Assembly: GCA_018136815.1 (NCBI GenBank)
Contig: CM030931.1
Coordinates: 5,586,148 to 5,650,147, forward strand
Direction: 5' to 3'
Length of the DNA stretch: 64,000 bases
Source of the DNA: Isochrysis galbana
Taxonomy: Eukaryota; Haptophyta; Isochrysidales; Isochrysidaceae
The notes beneath the pieces are model-generated. The model had not been told where the DNA came from. It saw nothing but the letters and a program-made list of their open reading frames with translations, and searched no databases. Shown here in pieces: positions 21,001 through 30,924 of the stretch; within the stretch, counting starts at the first letter, position 1; every line of letters begins with the position of its first letter. Both the position numbers and the translations under genes were made by a program.

Positions 21001-23293
21001 CTCCGTCGCCGCGGCACGTTCCTCCTTCGGTTCCGCCATTTCTAATCGCTCTAGCATGGGCGACGCGAGCCCGCCGCGAGCTTCCCCCGGGGCGCCCCCC
21101 GCCCCCGCCGCAGTCTCCGCCCGTCTCAGTGGCGCGACAAGCGCAGGCACCAGCATGAGTGGGGGGGTCTCCGCAGTGCCCATGGAGGAGACGCAGCTAT
21201 GTGTGGACCTACGGGCTAATGCGACGCTCGACGCGATTGTGGCCCAGAGCGAGGGGCTCCACAGTTACGATGTCGCGCCGCCTCTGCTGCTCGATCCTAG
21301 GCTCGTACGAGCTGCCGCCGCCGCCGCTCCCGCAGGCATGGACGGAGACGCAAGTGCCGCGACGAGCACCGGGGTGGTGCCGGCGTCTGACATGCCGGGA
21401 GCGCTAGTGGCCTTGCCGGCCGCTCCACGCCCTGCGGCAGGTGTGTGTGCCCCGATGGGGTTAGCAGCGGCAGCGCCGCCCCCGCTCTTGCCGACGCCGT
21501 GCAGCAGTAACTCGTCGAGTGCTGGCTTGTCTGTTGGGTTGTCGCATTCCACGGGTGCCACGTTGCAGTCGGCATCTGCAGATGGAGGTGGAGCGGTGCC
21601 ATCGCTAGCGCCGCCACAGCCCGCCGTGCAGCCGGCTCCCTTCGGCACCACGCCACTCGGTTCCCGAGCGGCGGCCGCACCGGAGACTAATGGCGCCACC
21701 TTCACTGCCACCGACGGAGACGATCCGCAAGGATCGACGTCGCCGTCGTCACCGCTGCAGGCCGCCGCCAACGCGACTGCCGAGGATCCGAGCAAGAAGG
21801 CGGAACGGGCCGCAGTGGCGAGCGCCGCACGCTGGGCATGGCAGCTTCGAGTGAGGCGCACCACCGTTTCGCCATATTATATGAGCAGGCAGCCAGAGGT
21901 GCGTCGCTGCACTTGGCCGCTCACGCGTGTCTGACGGCTTGTCGTTCTGCTGAGCCCATGTCATTCTGCGACAGCCGTCAGCGGCGCCCGCCATTTATCT
22001 CACCGGTGCGCGCCGTGCCGCTAGGTGGACGCGTCAATGCGTCGTATCTTAATTGAGTGGCTCATCGAGCTCTACGACGAGTTGCGCCTCTCTGCCGAAG
22101 TGCTTCTCACCGCTGTCCACCACGTCGATCGATTTTTGTCCGCTGAGGCAAGTCGCCGCGGACCCGCCCGTTGCCTCCGCGAACACGGCGCCAGCAAGTC
22201 GACCATAGGGGCCCACGAGCGGCCCACCAGCGCTCATGATAATCCTATTCCTGGCGCTCGCCCGATCGCTCCCTTCTCTTTCTCTCCAGGTGGTCCCAAA
22301 AGAGTCACTCCAGCTCGTCGGCGCAGTCGCCCTAATGGTAGCTTACAACTCGTTTTGCAAGCTACCGAAGCAAGACGGCGAGCCGCCACTCGATGAGAGA
22401 GGGCTCACTACCGCGGAGGACGTCGTGTACTGGACTGATTCTACGTGCGTCGCCTGCAGCCCGGCGCACTTGGCCTAAGGAAGCGGGCTGACGGTCTTCC
22501 CAATCTTCGTTTTGCCCTCCCACGCAGTTACGGTGTCGCCGAAGTACTCGACCTAGAGAGCAGGATGGTTTTGGGCATGGAACTGAGCTCCAACGCGCAG
22601 CCGGTGCGAGCCCCTCCCCTCCATCGCTCGAGGAAGGTCATGGTCACCCAATGTCGTAGTACGAATTCTGGTACGTCGAGCGCTGAGGGCGCCGCCTCGC
22701 TTCCCGAGACTGGTTGCATTGGTCGCTTGCAAGCAGCGAGAGGGATGGGGATTGGCCCTCTAGTGGCATCCCCTCGCATGCTAGCGCCCTCGTCAGCGCT
22801 CGAGCATCTTCGTGCCTTTGCACTGACCGGGGTGCAGTGGGGAGACGAGGCCCTCTCGCTCGCTCTGGAAATCCTCATCGTGTGTGCGCGCGAGTACAGC
22901 TCCCTTCGGTTGCCCCCAAAGCTGCTCGCCGCATGGTGAGCATCCCTTCTTAGCCCTTATGACGGCTGGGGCTGTGCTGTGCCATGCCTCTCCACCACGT
23001 CCAACGTGCCCTTGGGACGCGTCCGATCGCCCTCAGCCTTTGCTGTGTCTCAGCTGACCCTTCTCCACGCCACCCCCGGCAGCTGCCTGTTCCTTGCCGT
23101 GCGCAATGCGCCCCTCTCATCCAACGCATGGGAAAGTCCTGCTGTTGCTGCAACCGGAGTAACCGCCGCCGTTGCTGGGGCTGCCATTGAGGCTCGCCTC
23201 GGATTTCTTCACGGCAAAGTGGTCGAGGCACGGTCGCTCAGCTCGACCAACAGAGAAAGGACCCTGAGTGCGACTTTGCACGTTCTCTCGTGA
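18016..23293 (+). CDS. F-box, leucine-rich-repeat and cyclin fusion protein (cyclin F-like), 12 exons
   Basis: Exons 18016-18356, 18527-18614, 18749-18922, 19011-19124, 19219-19922, 20036-20147, 20240-20542, 20759-21898, 22025-22147, 22290-22444, 22528-22935 and 23083-23293 join in phase to 1290 residues. Residues 1-50 form an F-box (DLPSELCAQLLRRLSCWELV, RACALWRATA), expected to bind Skp1 in an SCF ubiquitin ligase. Exons 5-8 encode LRRs of the ribonuclease-inhibitor type (LQELALCGTRLG-like units, LVYLDLSCNPLGAGG, TLELSNNFL, LTSLDLRANGIS), with long acidic and low-complexity insertions. The cyclin box spans the exon 8/9 join: SPYYMSRQPE, then VDASMRRILIEWLIELYDEL and VDRFLSAE, then VPKESLQLVGAVALMVAY. 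A second cyclin fold follows (SLRLPPKLLAAC). Intron 9 is GC-AG (GAG|GCAAGT). Animal cyclin F has F-box plus cyclin but no LRR block. The joins are predictions and transcript evidence is lacking. Confidence 0.85.
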
Positions 23294-24208
23294 GATCTCG
23301 GGAGGTGCCACCTGCTATCGAGTTGCGCTTCATTTAGCTACTGCCTATACTCAAATTGCGACGACTCACGTAATAGACACGCCGCGGCGCGTTCTGAGGC
23401 CTGAACCACAGTCTCACAAGCACACTTTGCAGCGTCTCGCGGTCCCCAACTAGTTTCGAACTTGTTTGCGCGTTTGTGCGCAAGTGCATGATTTCACGCC
23501 GTTTCCCAACGGTTCGCTACTCTCCTACTCATGGGTACCTGGGTATAGTTGCCCAGTCATAGGACAAAGGCCACTTCCGAATCTTCCTCTGTAGGCTCCG
23601 AGCCACCGCGGCTGTGCCGCCGGGGCAACTCGTTACCACTGCTTTATAATTGCTGTCGCTGTCTGTTGCTGATTTCTTGCCTTTCGCCCTCATCTAGTTC
23701 CGTCGTCACCCGCGCGCGTGCGCGCTCAATCTTCAGTCTGCAACCGTTCTTGACGACTCGTTCCAATATGGCAACTCGTGCATTCTCCTTTGTAGAACGA
23801 GGGTGACCGCGGCTGTGCTCCTCGGGCAACTTTGCCACTTCTTTGCAACTACCTTCGCTACTTGCCGCTGTCCCCTTCTTCACCGTCCAAGCGCCGACCT
23901 TTTTCTTAGCCCTGCCGAGCTCAAAGAGCCGAGTAGGCCATGCGGCTCCATCGAAATTCTGCCATGCTTGGTTTTGTTTGTTGGTGCACTAAGCTGCCCG
24001 TCGGCCGCTACCCTGATTTTAGTGTGCGCGAACAGATTCGAACCCGTCTATCGCCACCCCAGCAGGGCCTCAAGCGCCATGTTGCAGTTCGTGCGTGAGT
24101 GTGAGCATGGAGGGCTACAGGTTTGGAGGTTGGGACGTCGGCTTACGTGAGCAGCGCAAGTACACCCGGCTCCGTGTGTGGCAAGTTCTAGTAAAAATAT
24201 TAAACCTT
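23294..24208. other. Spacer with a diverged tandem duplication
   Basis: No gene is identified. Two blocks at about 23575-23690 and 23785-23885 share CTTTGTAG/CTCTGTAG, CCGCGGCTGTGC, CGGGCAACT and a following TTGC-CGCTGTC in the same order, suggesting an old tandem duplication of about 215 bp. Confidence 0.4.
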
Positions 24209-24687
24209 TTAACTGTTTACTGCCGGAGCATGCAAATGGATGCTTCAAACGACATATTTCGTCCCTGCTCGCCAACGCCTTGACGGGTGCCCATGAGGTG
24301 CTGGGGGAGCCTCAGGGACATCCTTCCCCACATTCCCAATAGGTCGAGATTGTAGTATGGAATTATGGAGAAAATAGGCCCAGGGGCGAAGCAGCCATTT
24401 GGATGCTTCAGTTTACCAAATAATCCACGTGTGCACGTTAGAAAGAGGTGTGAGAGGTTGAGGGGAGGGCGGCGCGGCGCAACGGAGTGGGACTGGGAGG
24501 GAGAGGGGGGGGGGGGGGAGGGGGAGGGGGGGGAAGGGGGGGGGGATCGGGAAAAATTTGATCATCTCTTTCTTTGCGGAAAGCGTCGCTTATATCGTTG
24601 AACATGCCTTCCTCTCTTCTCTCACCTCAAAAAACGAAACTTCGAAGCATCCATTTGCATGCTGCGCTCCCGGCAGTAAAGAGTTAA
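24209..24687. mobile_element. Short inverted-repeat element flanked by TTAA (piggyBac-like MITE)
   Basis: TTAA at 24209-24212 and 24684-24687 flank 471 bp. The internal ends are imperfect inverted repeats: CTGTTTACTGCCGG on the left and, read from the right, CTCTTTACTGCCGG. Both are followed by GC(A)GCATGCAAATGGATGCTTC in inverted sense. There is no ORF for a transposase. TTAA duplication is the signature of piggyBac-type elements. The centre is a G-rich low-complexity tract (24500-24545). Confidence 0.65.
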
Positions 24688-25049
24688 TATTCTCACCGCG
24701 CACGCAGCTGTGGATCCTCTACTTTCTACTCACGTAGGAATAAAACTTTCTACACCCCCACGCTCCCAGCCCTTCTCCCCCCGCCATCAGGCGGCTCCCC
24801 CCGTGCACTACTAGGGGGATTGGGGTGAAGGGCTTAGACATGGTCCGGTGGCCCGCGCCTCCCCCCGGTGATCTGTTCCCTCTCTTCCTCCTGTGTCTCC
24901 GAGTGGGCGGCGACCTCAGTCCCGACTTATCCTGTAAACAGGTGCGGGACTTACCTATTTTTCGGTGGGCGGGGCTCCGCTCCGCCCACCCCCTTCTCCG
25001 CGCTCTCTCTCCCCTCTCCTGCGGCACGCGCGATGGCGCGCCTTCCCGC
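24688..25049. other. Spacer
   Basis: No gene is supported. It leads into repeat B copy 2. Confidence 0.3.
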
Positions 25050-25440
25050 CTGCGGCAGGCCTGCAGCTGCCCATTGGCGACCCTGGAGGCTCATGGAGGC
25101 CAGCTCAGGGGGCAGAGGAGGCTGGGGCTGGGCCCTGGCCTCCCCTGCCTCTCCCTCGTTGGCGCTCCTGAGCCTCAGGGGCCCCCACGCTGCACCTGTC
25201 TGCCTGTCGAACAGGGGGGGAGGAGGGGTTGGAGCAATGGGCTGGCCACGCCGGGCCAGGATGGGCGAATCAGGCGAGCCTGTCAGTGGGAGAGAGGGTC
25301 AGCAGGGCAGTGGCCTCCTGGCAAGCCATCAGGCGTGCCAGGAGGATGGGTGGTTCCTCCCCCATGGCAGGGGAGGAGTGGAGAGGGGGGGGGGGCTCGT
25401 GCCCCCCCCTGGGCGAGCTAAGTATAAACTTAGTTGAAGT
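25050..25440 (+). repeat. Dispersed repeat B, copy 2
   Basis: Same sense as the 840-1260 copy. It ends in the perfect hairpin CTAAGT-ATAA-ACTTAG (about 25418-25433) followed 8 bases later by CTAG. Confidence 0.7.
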
Positions 25441-25590
25441 TCTAGTAAAAATAAGGCAACGATTTAGACTTGGGTTCGCATGATGAGTGGTGAGCGAGCG
25501 CACAACGCACGAGATTTCAACATTGGGAGCATTCTTGCCGAGGCTTCGGCCTTCACGTGCCTTGGCGGGCCTATGCGATTTAAGGTGCTC

Positions 25591-25672
25591 AGGTCGCGTT
25601 CCGTCGAGAGAGACCATGTAAATTTTCTTTTTATCAGCCTGTCCCATATCCATATTCGACGGAACGTGACCT
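25591..25672. repeat. 82-bp inverted-repeat element with AGGTCRCGTTCCGTCGA arms
   Basis: 17-bp arms at 25591-25607 and 25656-25672 differ at one base and enclose 48 bp. The arm core GTCGCGTTCCGTC also occurs at 49351-49364 and, reversed, at 30016-30029. A target duplication is not evident. Confidence 0.6.
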
Positions 25673-26168
25673 TCGCTATCATCGAAGGTATAGGTGTAGG
25701 TGCGTCGTTATGCGTTTAGTTTAGCGTTTAGCCGGCAGATCGCCACGCCAGCTCCAAATTCACAATAGACAAAAGCTTTAGATTTCAATAGCTTGTACGC
25801 TGCAAGAGGGAGCCGGACGATGGGGCCGGGTTGTTCGGGCGCATAGGCAAGCGCAGAAGCGCCACGCGACGGGCTGGCGCGCGCCCCGGCCTTGTCCGCC
25901 GCTCTTGTCTCGCCATAGCTTGGCCGTAGTGGGGCCTTTACAATGCCACCGTCGCGTTCGCGGTCACCTGCCGCCCGATTCCCATGCTGTCCATTCATTC
26001 TCTTGGCAGGTAAGTTCTATTTGTATGTAAATATCTGTGATAGATGCGCTCAATTAGGGGAGACGGCTGTTGCGCAAAACAGCAATCGGTGCCGTGCGCC
26101 TTTGTTATCTGGTTGAGTCAGCCGAATTCTGCTTCAGTAAGTCAAATTCAGATTCAGTAAGGCGAATT
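25673..26168. other. Spacer
   Basis: Contains a minus-strand ORF (25708-25998) with no recognisable features. The short direct repeat TTCAGTAAG(T/G)C near 26132-26165 lies just past the RluA stop, in its probable 3' region. Confidence 0.3.
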
Positions 26169-27408
26169 TCAAGTGTGGGCGAAAGGACAGACAATGTCGG
26201 GATGGCCCGCCTTCATCAAGAGCGATTTCACTTCCTCGATGTCACTCGACGCCATCCAGACTTCGGCTCCTTCGCGAGCTACGCGGAAGACGGCCACACG
26301 TTGGGCTGAGGCGCTACCACTGTGGTCAGCAGGCCAGGCTAGGGGAAATGGGTCGCTGGTTTCAACGGTGACGGTTCCATACGGCTGAGGCAGAGGAAGC
26401 TACAGCCAGGTGGGGACGGAGGAGGCCTCGGCACGCGGAACATTGTGCCGTGTAGCTAGAGGCTGTACGTTGGCGCACATGGCTTGCATGGTTGGCGGCG
26501 GCGCTGAGCAACCCGCCCTTGCAGTACTCAATTCAAACGCCCTTGGCGGACGGCATTACCTGCAGAACCCATGCGTGGAGCATCATTCTCTCGGCGTCTG
26601 TGTCTCCGGTGTAGGCGACGTCCCCCACTATGCCATGGCCAAGGCAGAGACAATGTAGTCTCAATTGATGGCGACGGCCTGTCTTGGGCTTGAGTAGGAG
26701 TTTAGTCACTGGCCTCCCATCCGCTAGCCACCCGCGGCACACAGTCCATAGCGCTGTCGACGCACTGCCGGAATGCTTGCCGGGCGTACCGTCGATTGCC
26801 ATGCGAAAGCCGCGCGGGTCAGTGGGATCCAATCCAATCGTTCGGTTGCACATGATGGATTCCCACTGCACATGACCTAGTCACACAGGGACACCGAACA
26901 CGCGGAAAGTAGGCACGGCGCGCGGCTGTGAACAGGCAGGCTCAAAGTGCCTTTCAATATCAGGCAGCTTCGATCCCAGACCGGGCGTTCTACGCACACC
27001 ATGGACGAGTGCCAGATAGTATTTGCACGCTCGTCTTTCGGCAAAGACCTTGGCTCCACTTGCAGCTGCCTTCTTATCAAGCCCAACAGCGAGCACGCCC
27101 GAGGTGGCGTAGTCGAGCTGGTGTACGAGGCGAAATCCATGCCGCGTCGTGGCGTCGCGCAGCCCTGCGTACCGCGTGCACAGCTGCGCCTGCAGCGTGA
27201 CTGGCTCAGTCGGGTGGTCGAGGTGCAGATCGAACTGCTTGTAGACAAAGAGGAAGCCAGGAGGGAGGTGGAGGGCTGCGAGGTCGGAGGCGGCCCATCG
27301 GGCGCGGCGGGAGGGCCTCCGTCGCCACCATGCGACCAACGCAAAAGCGCCCCCAAGCCCAAGCGAGAGTGCGAGAGCGGCGGCAAGGCGGCGACCGTCT
27401 GCCGCCAT
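26169..27408 (-). CDS. RluA-family pseudouridine synthase, 3 exons
   Basis: Isomerises specific uridines to pseudouridine in RNA. Exons 27408-27000, 26876-26560 and 26399-26169 join in phase to 318 residues. Motif I is RLVHQLDYATSG with catalytic Asp at about residue 99 (the family norm is HRLD; here HQLD). Motif II follows in the KYYLALVHG strand. Motif III is KPKTGRRHQLRLHC, then GDVAY, with LHAWVL before intron 2. The layout resembles RPUSD1-type eukaryotic members without an S4 domain. Residues 8-28 are hydrophobic and followed by WWRRRPSRRAR, which may be a membrane anchor or an organelle presequence. The C-terminal exon (IEEVKSLLMKAGH) is unusual in content. All introns are GT-AG. The substrate RNA is unknown. 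Confidence 0.85.
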
Positions 27409-27540
27409 CGGCCCACAGAGGCTTTCGTGGCAACGAAAGGCGGGAGAGCGCAGGGGAGGGAGCGAGCGCGGCGCGCTCTTCTTTCTTTTCTTCTTCTCTA
27501 TTCTGGTAATATAAAAAATAATAACAATATAGCTGAGAGC

Positions 27541-27905
27541 TAGTACCACTACTCCCACTAGCCAGGTACTAACACGACAATCCTCAGCGCACCTGCCCGT
27601 ACGCCTTGACGTGTGCTAATGCCACAGATACATAATCTATGCACCCCTTCAAATCTCCCAATCTCCCCCCTCGTAGACCTTCCGCCCCCGCTCACATTCT
27701 CCATTCCCATTCTAATTTTGAATAGTTCTAACTCCCCACAAGTTACAATGAGGGAAAACCCAGTGAGGCGAACCGACCTACGTCGGGCGACTCACCAGGG
27801 AAAAGCACCAGGGAGGGGGGGGGGCTCTCGTCAACAAAGAAGAACGGCCCTTAGCCGCGAGCGGTCCTCGTCCTCGAGACACTGTGGCGGACTAGGGGGG
27901 GGCGG
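27541..27905 (+). repeat. Dispersed repeat A, copy 3 (truncated)
   Basis: Matches 330-690 from TAGTACCACTACTC onward with small differences, then breaks off at a G-run near 27900, exactly where an unrelated minus-strand ORF begins. Confidence 0.7.
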
Positions 27906-28525
27906 CAGCTGTGGTCTATCATTGTATTGACAATGTACACTTCAAACGTCAGAACATGCGAGTCCTGTAAAATATCCTTGAGAGCTTCATACACAGCCGT
28001 CCATTTCTCATCAAGAAGGGTTGAGGTGGCGTCCATGAACGACATTGGTTCCTTTGTTGTAAAGGCCAATCGACGAAAGGTATCCCTCAGAGTCGTGTAA
28101 GAATCCACAGTCTCCATTAATAGATCCACCTTGTTCGCATAGGTAATGGTCTTTATGCCTAGTAGACTGGCTTTAATGGCATCAGGTTCCTCTTTCCTAA
28201 TGAATTGTAAAATGGTAATGATAATCCCGACGTACAGCATGATCAATGATAACGCCGGGCTCTCCTCCTTGTCTCCTGAGGGCGTGTCTTGGGAGAGAGC
28301 TCGCAATTCGTTTCTCAAACCGACGGTTTGAACACCACGGATCATCTCCTGCAATCTTGCAGATACCTCTTCAAGGTACGAGAGCAGATCGGCTGGTTGG
28401 GGAGAGGGCGAGGAAGGATGAGGCGAAGGGGGCGAGGGCGAGTGAGGAGGAGGAGGAGGAATCGAGCGTACGCCCGAGCTCATGGTGTGCGATATCCCTG
28501 ACGAATGCCGGTGGGTATTATTCAA
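27851..28525 (-). CDS. Orphan protein with one membrane segment, 3' end fused to repeat A
   Basis: 224 residues. I do not recognise the family. An N-terminal Pro/Ser-rich stretch (about 22-45) precedes a helical body. One strongly hydrophobic segment (SLIMLYVGIIITILQFI) could span a membrane. The body is lower in G+C than neighbouring genes and uses A/T-ending codons more often. The native part appears to stop near 27910 (after a NTMID peptide); the last 20 or so residues are read through repeat A to a chance stop. It is therefore probably truncated by the repeat. The codon and base bias may indicate transfer or a viral or plasmid origin; this is inference. Confidence 0.45.
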   Translation of the reverse strand: MNNTHRHSSGISHTMSSGVRSIPPPPPHSPSPPSPHPSSPSPQPADLLSYLEEVSARLQEMIRGVQTVGLRNELRALSQDTPSGDKEESPALSLIMLYVGIIITILQFIRKEEPDAIKASLLGIKTITYANKVDLLMETVDSYTTLRDTFRRLAFTTKEPMSFMDATSTLLDEKWTAVYEALKDILQDSHVLTFEVYIVNTMIDHSCRPPLVRHSVSRTRTARG

Positions 28526-29042
28526 TAAACTCCTTGTCAGCTCATGAGGGGAAAGACGTACGAGCGTACGAGGCTACCCATGCTTATTTGGATCACCCGG
28601 GAGAAAAAAATAACTCCTCGCGTACGGGGGCGAGAAGGGGGAAACCAAACAACTCTCCACACTCGTAAACAACTCTCCGCACCCGGTTTCCAGTCGCGCA
28701 CTCCCTCGCACCCTCACTCGTCCTCGTCGTCGGGGAGAGACACCACACCCTCGGGCGCGAAGCCCTCGCGGATGTAGCGCCGGCAGCGCGGGTTGGAAGT
28801 CGGAGCTGAAGAGGTGGCGGTGGGGGAGGCCGAGGCAGCGGATGGACGGACGGTTATACCGGAAGGGGAGGGGGGGAATCGGTGGCTGGGACACCTCGCC
28901 GCGGCGCCCGCTGCCGGCGCCTCCAGCCAGCCGCTCGCCGCACCACGCAGCCCACCGCCCCGGTGCACCCCAACCAGCTCACCGCCCCGGCGCCGCGTGC
29001 CCCGCGGTCCTCCCGCCGCCGCCGCGAGCGCGCGCGCGCGCG
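28526..29042. other. Spacer upstream of the ankyrin-like fragment
   Basis: Open frames on both strands are Ala/Pro/Arg-rich products of high G+C and look spurious. No RNA or repeat recognised. Confidence 0.3.
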
Positions 29043-29542
29043 ATGACGCCGGTCGGCCTGCTCGACGTCGCTGGGCTCGTGCTGGACTATCTGCCATTAC
29101 CGTCACAGGCCACCCTCTACAAGGTCAACAGGTGGTTGCGGGGCATCGCGCTGCGCTCCTGGCCGGCCGAGGCCCGCCAGCACCTGGGGGTGCCCTTGTG
29201 GCGCCTCTGCGAGCGCGCCGCGAGGGATGGCGACCTCGCTCAACTGCAGTGGGTGCACTCCCAGGAGGGATTCTTCCCGTTCCCCCCCCCCCCCACCCCC
29301 TCCAATTCCCTGCTTACAACTGCCACCAGAGCGACAGACAAACTGGCCCTGCGTCTTCGCGGCGCGGCGCGGCGACATCGACATGCTGCAGTGGCTCAGG
29401 AGCGTGGGCCACTTCAACCTCCACGACGCCGCGATTGAGGCCGCGATCCAAGGTCAGGTGGAGACAGTCAAGTGGCTGCACCCGTTTCCTCCGTCCACCC
29501 TCCCCCACGTGGCCGCCGCCGCGGCGCTGCACGGCCCCTGCT
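29043..29542 (+). pseudogene. Truncated ankyrin-repeat-like protein
   Basis: From ATG 29043 the frame reads an F-box-like start (VAGLVLDYLPLPSQATLYKV), then ankyrin-like units typical of algal and large-virus ankyrin proteins: CERAARDGDLAQLQWVHSQ, and in a second frame VFAARRGDIDMLQWLRSVG and AIQGQVETVKWLH. A C-run at 29281-29296 lies at the frame change. Either an intron ending in CCACCAG (29328) removes it or the gene is frameshifted; I could not find a convincing donor. The repeat block stops at a TAG (29541-29543), where LINE sequence begins. Ankyrin arrays normally continue for many units, so the gene is broken by the LINE. Confidence 0.6.
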
Positions 29543-29990
29543 AGAGGCAGACAATGTTGTTACGGAACATAGCGCCATTTTGGCTTCACTGCGGAGCTAC
29601 TACGTGTGGCTTTTCGACGAGAAGATATCGCAAGACGCGGAACCCCTCCTTCATGCGCTCCAGCAGCAACGGATACCGCCGAGCCACAGATCCTTTTTGG
29701 ACAAGCCTATCGGCTACTCCGAGATCGTTAGAGCGATACGACAAATGGCGAAGGGCAAATCCACGGGGCCGGATGGCAAACCGATGGAAATTCTATCAAA
29801 GCTTCGAGAAGCTCGTAGCCCCGCACTTGATGCAAATGTTTCGGGAGGCATACCGGGTAGGAGCTCTACCGGAGGACACATGCTCAGGAGATGTAGCGTT
29901 GCTCTATAAGAGCGGGGACTCGACTCTAGGGACCCGAGGAACTACAGGCCCATCACGCTCCTTCAAACAGATTACAAAATATATGGATGA
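29543..29990 (+). mobile_element. LINE (non-LTR) reverse transcriptase fragment, frameshifted
   Basis: The frame 29472-29909 encodes LDKPIGYSEIVRAIRQMAKG followed by KSTGPDGKPMEIL, the N-terminal finger motif of LINE RTs (E-I-x-x-AI-x-x-M-x-x-GKS-x-GPDG). It then shifts to FEKLVAPHLMQMFREAY and LPEDTCSGDVALLYKSGD, and shifts again to RDPRNYRPITLLQTDYKI. It ends before the catalytic motifs. Its PITLLQTDYKI closely resembles PITLLQSDYKI of the LINE at 41.1 kb, so they are the same family. Confidence 0.8.
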
Positions 29991-30015
29991 CAAAAAAATA
30001 GCCTGGCCCTCTTTT

Positions 30016-30503
30016 GACGGAACGCGACTTAAAAGTCTTACGAGGGTGCCCCAGACGGCGTTCTGGTAACCTTCATTGTCTTGTTCTACATTGGTCCTCA
30101 CATGCTCCAACCAAAAGCTCGTTGTAGGTGCTGAACGTACAATTGTGGAGAACGTCTGGTGGAGTGGGACAGCATGTCCTTGTGCAAGTATACCTCTTGC
30201 GGTACTCATTAGCATACTTGCGACAGCTTCGAACACTTGCGTCTTCACAAACGTGATGCTTTGTTTCACGTCCTTGCACTCCCATTGTTCGTACTTTTCT
30301 AACTCTGCGGTGAAGTTGGAGTCCTGCTGGAACTCTTTACAAATATATGAGGACAGTGTATCATTATCCACAGAATCAGTGTAGGCCAACCAGTCATTGT
30401 CAGGAAGACGTGCTATGCTCATAGACGCTAGTGATTCCACGGGCGGACGCTTCCTTTTTCCTATCAGAGCATGAATGACATCTTGGGGATTCCTTTCGCT
30501 CAT
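30016..30503 (-). CDS. Orphan protein with low-G+C coding sequence
   Basis: From ATG 30503 about 160 residues are read before the frame enters antisense LINE sequence; the annotated ORF as a whole runs to 29904. I do not recognise the family. Features: a basic GKRKRPP patch near the N-terminus, an acidic helical middle (FTAELEKYEQWE), and a conserved-looking ILAQGHAVPLHQ segment that is echoed at 30806-30838 as ILAQGHAIPIH. Base composition is clearly lower in G+C than the flanking host genes. The 3' edge carries the GACGGAACGCGACTT motif shared with repeats at 25.6 and 49.35 kb. It may belong to an integrated mobile element; this is inference. Confidence 0.4.
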
Positions 30504-30600
30504 AGGAAGCGCTCGTGGTACTATGAATATTGGACTATTTTATTTTTCTGTCACTGACGAGCACACTCAAGTATCAGTGATGAAGACTGGGGACAAATTA

Positions 30601-30924
30601 TTACAGGAGAGTTAGAAGGTCCAAAATAACGTTACGTAAATAAGACCCTTCGTTCAGGCTGACATCGCCGCGAGCATTATCGTCATGAACAGCGCGTCCG
30701 CGGGAGCCTTCCTCGTGAGCGATCTCCGCGGGGTCTGTGGCAGCCACCTCTGCTCTCTTCAAAACTTTCCTCTCGACCAACTTCCCCGGATCTCCGTCTT
30801 GCCACGTGGATTGGGATAGCATGTCCTTGTGCAAGTATGTCGAAAACGAAAACGCAAGTCGACCAAAAAAAGCATGTATAGATCCATCCCTTACGTCTAT
30901 GACATGATCCCCACGATCTTCCGC
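30601..30924 (-). pseudogene. Possible second copy related to the 30.0-30.5 kb orphan
   Basis: A 33-bp segment (30806-30838) matches 30160-30192 at 31 positions, and in one frame gives ILAQGHAIPIH against ILAQGHAVPLH. Outside this segment I see no alignment. The frame runs into the minisatellite at 30925. Confidence 0.3.

Noticed and set aside
24005-24065. GGTTCGAATC-like tRNA T-arm on the minus strand
   Set aside because: The bases around the loop do not form a five-pair T-stem, and no matching acceptor or anticodon arms were found.
25418-25450. Helitron 3' end (hairpin followed by CTAG)
   Set aside because: Only two of the hairpin copies have CTRR at a suitable distance, and no Helitron 5' TC end or Rep/helicase sequence was found.
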